Source of the DNA: SIG480 sp045614365
GTDB lineage: Bacteria; Bacillota; Clostridia; Oscillospirales; JAAYXM01
Direction of reading: 5' to 3'
NCBI GenBank assembly: GCA_045614365.1
Contig: JAZLCV010000184.1
Coordinates: forward strand, 1-41,808
Length of the DNA: 41,808 bases
Shown here: one piece after another, positions 32,978 to 40,278 of the stretch
Numbering within the stretch: the first letter of the stretch is position 1
Layout of the letters: each line of letters starts with the position of its first letter
Translations under genes and position numbers: made by a program
The notes under the pieces: generated by a model
Database searches by the model: none
Seen by the model: only the letters and a program-made list of their open reading frames with translations
Told to the model about the DNA's origin: nothing

Positions 32978-33810
32978 AAAAAAATGCTTGCTTGATCCCG
33001 CTGTATGTGTGGACAGCGGTGTTTGTGCTTTTCCCTCTTGCAATCGTAATTTACTTTGCGTTTACGCGTGAAGGTGGCGCGGGTCTTGAATTTTCATTTG
33101 AAGGCTTCTCTCGCCTTGCGGACCCCATGTATCTCGGGGTAGTGCTGAAAAGCTTTAAAATTGCGATTATTTCCACGCTTGTGTGCATCCTTTGCGGCTA
33201 TCCCGCTGCATACATTCTGGCAAGAAGCCGCTCACGCGCAAAGTTCATCATCGTTATTCTTATGCTTCTGCCGATGTGGATGAACTTTCTTCTCCGCACA
33301 TATTCATGGCTTTCCATTCTTGAGAACACGGGAATTATCAACACTGTTTTAGCTTCACTCGGGCTTCCGAAGGTACGCTTTCTCTACAACGAAGGAGCCG
33401 TTATTCTCGGTACGGTGTATAACTATCTTCCGTTTATGATTATGCCGATATACATAACGCTCTTAAAGCTTGATGAAAGCCACCTTGAAGCGGCGGCAGA
33501 CCTCGGCGCAAACCCGTTTCAGGCGTTTCTGCGCGTAACTCTTCCATTCTCTGTACCGGGTATTCTTTCCGGAATCTCAATGGTTTTTGTTCCGAGCGTT
33601 ACAACCTTTGTTATCTCCCAGCTTATGGGCGGTGGCAAGGTTCCTCTTATCGGTGACGTTATCGAACAGCAGTTCCGCGTTGTAAACGACTGGCACTTTG
33701 GAAGTGCCCTCAGCGTCGTTATAATGGTTATTGTTCTTATATTTATGTACTTTATAAACCGCGGCGATGTTGAGTCGGGAACCGGAAACGGAGGTAGAAT
33801 ACTTCGATGA
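32974..33810 (+). CDS. potB: Polyamine ABC transporter permease PotB
   Basis: The 278-residue permease has six predicted membrane helices and the binding-protein-dependent transport loop EAAADLGANPFQAFLRVTLPFSVPGI that contacts PotA. The TTG start at 32974 overlaps the potA stop by four bases (TTGA), with GGAGG upstream inside potA. Paired with PotC it forms the membrane channel. Confidence 0.93.
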   Translation: MKKNACLIPLYVWTAVFVLFPLAIVIYFAFTREGGAGLEFSFEGFSRLADPMYLGVVLKSFKIAIISTLVCILCGYPAAYILARSRSRAKFIIVILMLLPMWMNFLLRTYSWLSILENTGIINTVLASLGLPKVRFLYNEGAVILGTVYNYLPFMIMPIYITLLKLDESHLEAAADLGANPFQAFLRVTLPFSVPGILSGISMVFVPSVTTFVISQLMGGGKVPLIGDVIEQQFRVVNDWHFGSALSVVIMVIVLIFMYFINRGDVESGTGNGGRILR

Positions 33811-34601
33811 AAAAGCTTTCAAAATGCTATATCGGTCTCGTCCTCGCATTTCTGTACGCCCCGATAGCCGTCCTTATGGTGTTTTCGTTCAACGCCTCGA
33901 AATCCCGCGCAAACTGGCAGGGCTTCACGCTTGACTGGTATCGTCAGCTGTTTTCAAACGACGCGCTGATGTCCTCGCTTTACACCACGCTCCTGTGTGG
34001 ATTTCTTGCCGCGCTTGTGGCAACGATAATCGGCTCTATGGCGGCATACGGGCTTGCCAGACGCCGCGGCGGCGGGAGCACTCTTGTTCTTTCTATCGCT
34101 TACATCCCGATGCTCAATGCGGAAATCGTTACCGGTGTTTCGCTGATGCTTCTGTTCACGCTTATGGGACTTGACCTCGGATTTTTCACGATGCTTCTCT
34201 CACATATCACATTCTGTATTCCGTACGTTATCCTCGCAGTACTGCCGAAAGCACGCCAGCTTGACTGGAGCTTATATGACGCGGCGCAGGACCTTGGCTG
34301 CACACCTGCACAATCCTTCTGGCGGATAATGTTCCCTGAGCTTTTGCCGGGTGTTTTTACGGGATTTCTCCTTTCGCTTACAATGTCGATTGATGACTTT
34401 ATCATCAGCTTTTTCACAACCGGCAACGGCGTAAGTAACCTCTCTATTTCAATCTACACAATGGCAAAGCGCGGAATAAAGCCCGAAATCAATGCGCTTT
34501 CAACCATAATGTTTGCCGCAATTCTTATAATTCTCATTATTACAAATGTGGGCGCGGCAAAAAAAGACCACAACAAAACAAAAAGGAGTATGAGGATATA
34601 A
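33807..34601 (+). CDS. potC: Polyamine ABC transporter permease PotC
   Basis: The 264-residue permease has about six membrane helices and the coupling-loop motif DAAQDLGCTPAQSFWRIMFPELLPGV. It shares four bases with potB (ATGA) and one with potD, the tight packing of a potABCD operon. The end is a short basic tail after the last helix. Confidence 0.93.
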   Translation: MKKLSKCYIGLVLAFLYAPIAVLMVFSFNASKSRANWQGFTLDWYRQLFSNDALMSSLYTTLLCGFLAALVATIIGSMAAYGLARRRGGGSTLVLSIAYIPMLNAEIVTGVSLMLLFTLMGLDLGFFTMLLSHITFCIPYVILAVLPKARQLDWSLYDAAQDLGCTPAQSFWRIMFPELLPGVFTGFLLSLTMSIDDFIISFFTTGNGVSNLSISIYTMAKRGIKPEINALSTIMFAAILIILIITNVGAAKKDHNKTKRSMRI

Positions 34602-35632
34602 TGAAAAAAATTATTTTGGCTATTGCGGCAGTTTTCTGCCTGCTCTTTTCATCCTGCGGTGATGACAGACCTGTCGTAAAGGTATATAACTGGGGTGATT
34701 ATATCGCTCCCGGCGTAATTGACAAGTTTGAAGAAGAAAGCGGAATGCGCGTTATATATGAAATGTTTGAAACAAACGAGGATATGTACACGAAAATAAA
34801 GAACTCAAACAATTCCTACGACGTTATCATCCCGTCAGATTATATGATTGAGCGCATGATTGCGGAAAACCTTCTCTCAGAGATTGATATGAGCAAAATC
34901 TCAAACTACAAAAACATTGATGAAGAGTACAAAAACCTCTCCTTTGATGCGGAAAACAAATTCTCCGTGCCGTATACCTGGGGAACGGTCGGTATCCTCT
35001 ACAACAAGACTATGGTGGATGAAGCTCCGACAAGCTGGGGCGCGCTCTGGGACGAAAAGTACAAGGACAACATCATTATGATGAACAGCCAGCGCGACGC
35101 TATCGGAATTACGCTCAAATACCTCGGTCACAGCCTGAACACAACCGAGCCTGCGGCACTTGAAGCAGCAAAGCAAAAACTCATCGACCAGAGCCCGCTC
35201 GTCCTTACGTGGGTTGTTGATGAGGTAAAGGATAAAATGATAGGCGGCGAGGCTGCGCTTGCTCTCGTTTACGCAGGTGATGCAGTTTACTGCAAGGGCG
35301 AAAATCCCGACCTTGAGTATGTCATTCCGTCTGAAGGGTCAAACATCTTCTTCGATTCTATGTGCATCCCCGCAAGCTGCCAGAACAAGGACGGAGCTGA
35401 GGCATTTATAAACTTTATGTGCCGTGAAGATATCGCTGCAATGAATGCTGAATACATCGGCTATTCCTCACCAAGCACTCCTGCACGTGAGCTTATGGGC
35501 GAAGCCGGCCAGGATCCTACCGCATACCCCGACATAACGAAGTATGACCTTGAAATTTTCTCCTCGCTCGGAGACAAAACAAAAATTTACGACGAGCTGT
35601 GGACCGAAATTAAAACCTCAATCGGAGTTTAG
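34601..35632 (+). CDS. potD: Polyamine-binding lipoprotein PotD
   Basis: The 343-residue solute-binding protein is a lipoprotein: hydrophobic signal ending in LLFSSC with Cys19 as the lipid-anchored residue. The mature part begins VVKVYNWGDYIAPGVIDKFEEESG, the usual opening of PotD/PotF proteins, and contains VPYTWGTVGILYN and IPSEGSNIFFDSMCIPASC. It captures spermidine or putrescine outside the membrane for PotBC. Last gene of the operon, followed by a terminator. Confidence 0.95.
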   Translation: MKKIILAIAAVFCLLFSSCGDDRPVVKVYNWGDYIAPGVIDKFEEESGMRVIYEMFETNEDMYTKIKNSNNSYDVIIPSDYMIERMIAENLLSEIDMSKISNYKNIDEEYKNLSFDAENKFSVPYTWGTVGILYNKTMVDEAPTSWGALWDEKYKDNIIMMNSQRDAIGITLKYLGHSLNTTEPAALEAAKQKLIDQSPLVLTWVVDEVKDKMIGGEAALALVYAGDAVYCKGENPDLEYVIPSEGSNIFFDSMCIPASCQNKDGAEAFINFMCREDIAAMNAEYIGYSSPSTPARELMGEAGQDPTAYPDITKYDLEIFSSLGDKTKIYDELWTEIKTSIGV

Positions 35633-35647
35633 TCACAATAAAAAACA

Positions 35648-35669
35648 AAAGGGGTTCTTTCGAACCCCT
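35648..35669. terminator. Bidirectional terminator between potD and the XRE regulator
   Basis: AAGGGGTTC and GAACCCCTT surround a short TTT-type loop, 16 bases after potD and eight bases before the stop of the convergent regulator gene. The stem matches the one after clpB. Confidence 0.8.
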
Positions 35670-35676
35670 TCAAATA

Positions 35677-36372
35677 TTATTTATCGAGTCTTTCGCCGAG
35701 GCGCTTACCAACGGATTGAAGCACCGAGAGAAGCGACTGGAAAAGCGCGGGATATTCTGCGGATATATCCTCCTGAGAAACGGACGGAAACTCACCTTTC
35801 TTTTCTTTGTCGTCCGTAATCCCTTCCGCTTCACGCTTTATGTTCATTGCGGTAAACGACATTTCGGCATTTGTAAGCTCGCTCCAGATACGCTCATCAA
35901 CGGAGAAGATATCTTCGCTACTTTCCTTGTCTGCAGAATAAAGCGAACGGAACACCTTATACACCGCAAGGTTGAAAAATGCCGCGGTTTCCGTGATAAG
36001 ATTCTTGTTTTTTGATTTTCCCACGATGTCGAATATAATGCTCAGCGAATTTATAACGAGCTTTTTGGCTAGTGTTGCCATCATACTGCCGCGGAGAACA
36101 TTGTCCTTATCCTCGGAGCTGTCGGGCAAATCCTCTGCGGTAATTGTATAATCCTCGCGTGACATTGTTCTGCCGAGCAGAAAATCTGCCGACACTTTAT
36201 AATAATCCGCAACTCTTGCAACAAACTCAAGGCCCGGCTCACGCAGACCATTTTCATAGTGCGAAAGCACCGCCTGAGATACGCCAAGCTCTTTTGCAAC
36301 CTTGCGCTGGCTTAAGTTCTTTTCTCTGCGCAAAAGAGATAAAGTACGCGGAAAATCCATATTGTTTTTCAC
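35677..36372 (-). CDS. XRE-family transcriptional regulator
   Basis: The 231-residue protein has an N-terminal helix-turn-helix (about 10-68: LRREKNLSQRKVAKELGVSQAVLSHYENGLREP, then ADYYKVSADFLLGR) and a C-terminal helical domain of about 150 residues that I do not recognise. It is likely an autoregulator: a palindrome sits on its own -35. GTG start at 36370-36372 with GGAGGGG before it; an internal ATG four codons later is less well placed. It is divergent from the AroE-AroK fusion gene. Confidence 0.85.
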   Translation of the reverse strand: MKNNMDFPRTLSLLRREKNLSQRKVAKELGVSQAVLSHYENGLREPGLEFVARVADYYKVSADFLLGRTMSREDYTITAEDLPDSSEDKDNVLRGSMMATLAKKLVINSLSIIFDIVGKSKNKNLITETAAFFNLAVYKVFRSLYSADKESSEDIFSVDERIWSELTNAEMSFTAMNIKREAEGITDDKEKKGEFPSVSQEDISAEYPALFQSLLSVLQSVGKRLGERLDK

Positions 36373-36406
36373 TCAAAACCCCTCCGTTTTTTGAAACAGT
36401 ATGTAT

Positions 36407-36436
36407 ATTATACCTCGATTATTACAAAATGTAAAG
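36407..36436 (-). promoter_or_regulatory. Promoter of the XRE regulator with palindromes at -35 and -10
   Basis: TTTACA (36430-36435), 17 bases, perfect TATAAT (36407-36412) on the minus strand. TTACA-AAA-TGTAA (36422-36434) covers the -35 and GTATA-T-TATAC (36403-36413) covers the -10, either of which would suit a repressor. Confidence 0.65.
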
Positions 36437-36490
36437 AAAAACTTTGGCGATTTTTGAAATAAATCTTCAAACTAAGGACATGATGCAATT

Positions 36491-37714
36491 ATGAAAAAAT
36501 CACTGAAATGCGGGCTTTTGGGCGAGAGGCTCGGCCACAGCTATTCAAAACAAATCCACGCCTGCCTTGCAGATTACGAATATGAGCTTTACGGGGTCCC
36601 GCGCGAAATGGCGGCAGAAATGATAAAAAGCGGCGAATTTGACGGACTCAATGTCACAATCCCGTATAAGGAGCTTGCATATTCTCTCTGCGATTGGCAC
36701 GATGAGTTTGCCGCGGACGCAAAGAGCGTAAATACCGTAGTTCACCGCGACGGAAAGATCTGCGGATACAATACCGATGTTTTCGGTTTTATCACAATGG
36801 TGGAGCGGGCAGGAATATCCTTTACCGAAAAAAATGTTGTCATTCTCGGAAGCGGAGGCACATCAAAAACAGCGTATCTTGCCTCCAAAAAGATGAACGC
36901 AAAAAAAATAACCGTAGTTTCCCGCTCGGGTGAGGTCAATTACGATAATATTTACTCTCTTACCGATACGGAGATAATTGTCAACACAACCCCCGTCGGT
37001 ATGTATCCCAAAAACGGCGAAAGCCCCGTAGAGCTGTGCCGTTTTCCCGACTGCAAAGGCGTAGTTGACGTTATTTACAACCCGACAAAAACTGCGCTCG
37101 TGTTTCAGGCGGAAGCGCTCGGCATTCCGTGGGTAAGCGGGCTTTCAATGCTTGCTGCACAAGCATGGCGCGCGTGCGAGATATTCACCGGAGAAAGCCT
37201 TTCCTCCACTCTCATTGATACAGCTGTACAGAGCGTTATGCGCTCTACTGCCAACATCGTTCTCATCGGTATGCCGGGAAGCGGAAAAAGCACAATAGCG
37301 ACACTTCTCGCGGAAAAAATAGGCAGACGGCTTGTTGATACGGATGAAGAAATCCGTACACGTTTCGGCTCTCCTGCCGACATAATCAACTCCCGCGGTG
37401 AAGAACATTTCCGCAAACTTGAAACCGAAGTCATCCGTGAATTCGGGCGCGAGCGCGGGCTTATTATCTCAACGGGTGGCGGAGTCGTCACAAGACCGGA
37501 GAACTTACCCCTTCTCTCACAGAACGGGAGGATTTATCTTATAGAGCGCGACCTTAAAAAGCTGGCAACGAGCGGCAGACCCCTCTCCACTGACGTTAAA
37601 AAGCTTTTTGATACCCGAAAGAATGCATATCTGCACTTTGCCGATGTTAAAGTTAACAACAACGCATCTCCCGAAGATGCGGCAGATCAGATTATAAAGG
37701 AGTTTGGATTTTAA
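36491..37714 (+). CDS. aroE/aroK: Fused shikimate dehydrogenase-shikimate kinase (AroE-AroK)
   Basis: The 407-residue protein joins two consecutive enzymes of the shikimate pathway. Residues 1-245 are AroE: GLLGERLGHSYSK, the catalytic Lys60 in LNVTIPYK, Asn81, Asp96 in YNTDVFGF, and Rossmann VVILGSGGTSK (116-126). Residues 255-407 are shikimate kinase: Walker A GMPGSGKST (260-268), VDTDEEI (282-288), STGGGVV (327-333) and the lid Arg in GRPLS (362-366). It would convert 3-dehydroshikimate to shikimate 3-phosphate in aromatic amino-acid synthesis. AAGGA lies 12 bases before the ATG. No other aro gene is in the window. Confidence 0.95.
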   Translation: MKKSLKCGLLGERLGHSYSKQIHACLADYEYELYGVPREMAAEMIKSGEFDGLNVTIPYKELAYSLCDWHDEFAADAKSVNTVVHRDGKICGYNTDVFGFITMVERAGISFTEKNVVILGSGGTSKTAYLASKKMNAKKITVVSRSGEVNYDNIYSLTDTEIIVNTTPVGMYPKNGESPVELCRFPDCKGVVDVIYNPTKTALVFQAEALGIPWVSGLSMLAAQAWRACEIFTGESLSSTLIDTAVQSVMRSTANIVLIGMPGSGKSTIATLLAEKIGRRLVDTDEEIRTRFGSPADIINSRGEEHFRKLETEVIREFGRERGLIISTGGGVVTRPENLPLLSQNGRIYLIERDLKKLATSGRPLSTDVKKLFDTRKNAYLHFADVKVNNNASPEDAADQIIKEFGF

Positions 37715-37716
37715 AT

Positions 37717-38190
37717 ATGGATATCAGATTTGCAACAGAGCGCGATGTCTCCAAAATTATGTTTTTTATTAAAGAGCTTGCGGAATATGAGAAAATGTCC
37801 GATGAGGTTGTCGCGACGGAGGAAATGTTGCGCCGTGAAATTTTTGAAAAGAAAAACGCCGAGGTCATTTTTGCCCTCGACGAAAACGGATGTGAAGTCG
37901 GGTTTGCTCTGTTCTTCACAACATTTTCAACCTTCCTCGGCCGTGCAGGAATTCACCTTGAAGACCTTTACGTTCTTCCGGAAGCGCGCGGAAACGGCCA
38001 CGGCAAAGCTCTTCTCAAATATCTCGCCCGCCTTTGTGCCGAGCGTGGCTGCGGGCGCCTTGAATGGACTTGCCTTAACTGGAACACACCGAGCCTTGAT
38101 TTTTACCGCGCTCTCGATGCTGAGACTATGGATGAGTGGACCTTGCTGCGAGTCAGCGGAGACGCACTTGAAAATCTTGCTCAGAACTAA
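37717..38190 (+). CDS. GNAT acetyltransferase, diamine/spermidine (SSAT)-like
   Basis: The 157-residue GNAT enzyme has the acetyl-CoA loop RGNGHG (91-96) after LEDLYVLPEA. The following GRLEWTCLNWNTPSLDFYRAL matches the SSAT/thialysine acetyltransferase branch, where W-N-P-S-x-x-FY recurs. Such enzymes acetylate polyamines or related amines. It begins two bases after the AroE-AroK stop, so it is co-transcribed. A polyamine role fits the potABCD genes 2 kb away, but this is inference. Confidence 0.8.
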   Translation: MDIRFATERDVSKIMFFIKELAEYEKMSDEVVATEEMLRREIFEKKNAEVIFALDENGCEVGFALFFTTFSTFLGRAGIHLEDLYVLPEARGNGHGKALLKYLARLCAERGCGRLEWTCLNWNTPSLDFYRALDAETMDEWTLLRVSGDALENLAQN

Positions 38191-38195
38191 TCTTT

Positions 38196-38972
38196 TTATT
38201 CTTTGCTTTTTACGGCTTTCGGCGGAAAGCCGTATTTCTTTTTAAAAGCCTTTGAAAAATTAAAAGCATCTGTATATCCCACCATCAGCGCAGTTTCAGA
38301 AACGCTGTGCCCATCGCGCAGAAGCCGCCTTGCCTCATACATACGCCGCTCCGTAAGACATTCCTTTACCGTCTGTCCGGTCTTTTCCGCAAAGATCCGC
38401 GCAAGATACTTTCTGTTCACGTGCAACGTTTCTGCTATATCCTCAACACGAACGGGATGCATATAATGTACATCAATAAAATCAAACACTTGCTTTATTC
38501 TGTCGTTTTTTGCAACATACGGCGCAATATCGGCAGTCAGCGAAAATAAAAATGCACACAACCGTTCCTCAAGGCAGTTTTCTTCTCCTAAAAGTGCAGA
38601 TAATCCGGAAATTACATCTTTTCCATATTCAAAAACATCCGGCACATCATCAAATCGCTCTGCCAGCCGTCCGACAAAGCCTACCCATGTGTACACCCAC
38701 GGATTATTTTCACTCGATATATATTTGCAAACTTCGCCCGGACGTATGAGAAATGCCTGCCCGGCTTTTACTATGTAATTCCCGCGGGGATTTCGCAGCT
38801 CTCCCTCTCCGCGATAAATAAAATGAATAAGATAATGGTCGCGCCGGGCAGGTCCGAAAAACTTTCCCGGACGGCAGACTTCTGCGCCGAAAGACAGCGG
38901 GTTAAGCTCCACAAACCCGCGGTTGTCCACCGGCATATGCAAAACACCGGTAAACTCATTAAGATTTATCAC
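38196..38972 (-). CDS. AraC-family transcriptional regulator
   Basis: About 258 residues: an N-terminal cupin-like ligand domain (HFIYRGEGELRNPRGNYIVKAGQAFLIRPGEV) and a C-terminal double helix-turn-helix (about 155-255: VEDIAETLHVNRKYLARIFAEKTGQTVKECLTERR, then SVSETALMVGYTDAFNFSKAFKKKYG). Typical of sugar-responsive activators. I start at GTG 38970-38972, which has GGAG nine bases upstream; a TTG five codons earlier has none. It ends five bases from the convergent acetyltransferase gene, and no target gene is obvious beside it. Confidence 0.9.
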   Translation of the reverse strand: MINLNEFTGVLHMPVDNRGFVELNPLSFGAEVCRPGKFFGPARRDHYLIHFIYRGEGELRNPRGNYIVKAGQAFLIRPGEVCKYISSENNPWVYTWVGFVGRLAERFDDVPDVFEYGKDVISGLSALLGEENCLEERLCAFLFSLTADIAPYVAKNDRIKQVFDFIDVHYMHPVRVEDIAETLHVNRKYLARIFAEKTGQTVKECLTERRMYEARRLLRDGHSVSETALMVGYTDAFNFSKAFKKKYGFPPKAVKSKE

Positions 38973-39017
38973 TGAAATCAACTCCAAACAGTTTCATGGT
39001 GACATTTTAACATAAAC

Positions 39018-39054
39018 AAGCGGTAAAATGCAAGCTTTTTGCATCTCACCGCTT
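39018..39054 (-). terminator. Terminator of the lipoprotein gene
   Basis: AAGCGGT and ACCGCTT with an inner ATGCA/TGCAT stem form a long hairpin six bases after the lipoprotein stop; the minus-strand tail (GTTTATGTT) is moderately U-rich. Confidence 0.65.
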
Positions 39055-39060
39055 CCCTTT

Positions 39061-39585
39061 TTACTTTATTTTTATCTTATCGCGCATTTCTTCCGCCTTT
39101 GTGCGAATTCCCGTAAGGATATCCTTTAAGTCCTTGTCCTCAATATAATCATGGTTTTCATAGTAGACGGAATACACATGGTTTTTATCCGGTGACTCTC
39201 CGAGCATCGCTTTTTCAGCATCCTTTGTGGTCTTTTTTAAGTTTTCCCACTGCTCGCGCGTGTATTTGCCAATGGACATAAGGCGGATATCCCGCTCTCC
39301 CTCTGTATAGTAAAAATCCGTCTGCGGATATGTGTTGCCGGAGCTTCCCGCCTCACGCGTGACAGCCTTGAAGTTTTGCTGCCACGCTTCGGGGATGTCA
39401 AAGGAAAGACCGTCTTTGTCATACATAGAAATTCTCTCGCCGGTTGCATTTGTGTTTGCATCAACATTCTGACCTGCGGCTGCCGAAGTATCTCCGGCGT
39501 TGTCTGCCGCCTCATTCCTGCAAGCACACAAAATAATTGTGAGCACAAGCACGGGAATAATAAGTTTTTTTATTTTGTTAAACAT
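39061..39585 (-). CDS. Small lipoprotein of unknown function
   Basis: The 174-residue protein has a signal segment KKLIIPVLVLTIILCAC with Cys22 as the lipidated residue, a short Ala/Asn/Thr-rich linker (23-50), then a compact domain containing MYDKDGLSFDIPEAWQ and later DKNHVYSVYYENHDYIEDKDL. The pattern is similar to small extracytoplasmic beta-rich domains on Gram-positive lipoproteins, but I do not recognise a family. The AGGTGA ribosome-binding site is in the 3' arm of a 16-bp hairpin. It follows the RelE/RHH toxin-antitoxin genes on the same strand. Confidence 0.75.
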   Translation of the reverse strand: MFNKIKKLIIPVLVLTIILCACRNEAADNAGDTSAAAGQNVDANTNATGERISMYDKDGLSFDIPEAWQQNFKAVTREAGSSGNTYPQTDFYYTEGERDIRLMSIGKYTREQWENLKKTTKDAEKAMLGESPDKNHVYSVYYENHDYIEDKDLKDILTGIRTKAEEMRDKIKIK

Positions 39586-39586
39586 A

Positions 39587-39621
39587 AAATCACCTCATCC
39601 ATATTATGGACAAGGTGATTT
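39587..39621 (-). promoter_or_regulatory. Hairpin that encloses the lipoprotein ribosome-binding site
   Basis: On the minus strand AAATCACCTTGTCCAT, loop AAT and ATGGATGAGGTGATTT pair along all 16 positions (two as G-U). The Shine-Dalgarno AGGTGA is inside the 3' arm and the ATG starts one base after the stem. A further CATAAAA/TTTTATG match could also cover the start codon. It could be a translational switch or double as a terminator after relE. Confidence 0.75.
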
Positions 39622-39670
39622 GTTTTTATGCGGGATTACTATTTAAATATAGGTTGTATGAATATTCCGC

Positions 39671-39937
39671 TCACTCATATATCTCACGTCTGTGGCCTAT
39701 GTTGAGGATAAGAATTATAATCTTTTCGTCACGTATTTCGGCAAGCAGGCGATAATCTCCAACGCGATATCTCCACTGCCTGCTTCTGTTCGCGGTAAGA
39801 GCTTTTCCGAAAAGCCGCGGGTTTTCGCAGTTTTCAAGATTCTTGCGTATCCATCCCAATATCAGAGCCGCGGTGTGGCGGTCAAGCTTCTTTAAGTCCT
39901 TTAATGCCCGCTGCGTGAATTCCACCTTATATTTCAT
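39671..39937 (-). CDS. RelE/ParE-family toxin
   Basis: The 88-residue protein reads as a RelE/StbE-fold toxin: MKYKVEFTQRALKDLKKLDR at the start, a central helix pair, and the core GNALTANRS-like strand seen here as FGKALTANRSRQWRYRVGDYRLLAEI followed by ILILNIGHRREIYE. The paired arginines and RVGDYR segment are typical of ribosome-dependent mRNA interferases. Its ATG overlaps the antitoxin stop (ATGA). Confidence 0.92.
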   Translation of the reverse strand: MKYKVEFTQRALKDLKKLDRHTAALILGWIRKNLENCENPRLFGKALTANRSRQWRYRVGDYRLLAEIRDEKIIILILNIGHRREIYE

Positions 39938-40155
39938 CGCAGTCCAATCTCTCTTTCCACATCATCAAGCGAGTACGAAACCGGGTTATTTTTGTATTCC
40001 GCCATTGCTTTATCGAACATTTCAAGATCATATTCCGTTTCTATACGCTCCATAACTGCCTGCCTGATAAGCTCCGACACCGACAGCTTGTTGATTTCTG
40101 CATACTTCCTGATAAGTAACGACTCTTCATTATTCAGCCTTAACGATATAGTCAT
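39934..40155 (-). CDS. Ribbon-helix-helix antitoxin (RelB/DUF6290-like)
   Basis: About 73 residues. The start TISLRLNNEESLLIRKYAEINKLSVSELIRQAVMERIE is a ribbon-helix-helix DNA-binding domain; the acidic C-terminal tail (YDLEMFDKAMAEYKNNPVSYSLDDVEREIG) would wrap and block the toxin. I choose ATG 40153-40155, which has AGGAGG eight bases upstream; the longer frame starts with a GTG that overlaps that site. Direct repeats lie over its promoter. Confidence 0.9.
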   Translation of the reverse strand: MTISLRLNNEESLLIRKYAEINKLSVSELIRQAVMERIETEYDLEMFDKAMAEYKNNPVSYSLDDVEREIGLR

Positions 40156-40169
40156 CCAATCCACCTCCT

Positions 40170-40205
40170 GTATTACATTGTATTACACATTTTTTTATTT
40201 GTCAA
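40170..40205 (-). promoter_or_regulatory. Antitoxin-toxin promoter with direct-repeat operator
   Basis: Minus-strand TTGACA (40200-40205), 17 bases, TACAAT (40177-40182). Two copies of GTATTACA (plus strand 40170-40177 and 40180-40187) are spaced by exactly 10 bases and cover the -10, a fitting site for cooperative binding by the RHH antitoxin. Confidence 0.75.
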
Positions 40206-40238
40206 TAGTTTATGTAGCTTTTCCGGAATTATATCAAT

Positions 40239-40263
40239 CCCGCCACGGAAATTCCGTGGCGGG
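40239..40263. terminator. Hairpin between the SLH gene and the toxin-antitoxin genes
   Basis: CCCGCCACGGAA-A-TTCCGTGGCGGG is a perfect 12-bp stem. It lies 15 bases after the SLH stop. The long T run follows on the plus strand, so on the SLH transcript the hairpin is preceded rather than followed by U-complement; it probably still stops transcription or shields the end. Confidence 0.7.
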
Positions 40264-40278
40264 CTGTTTTTTTGCTGT

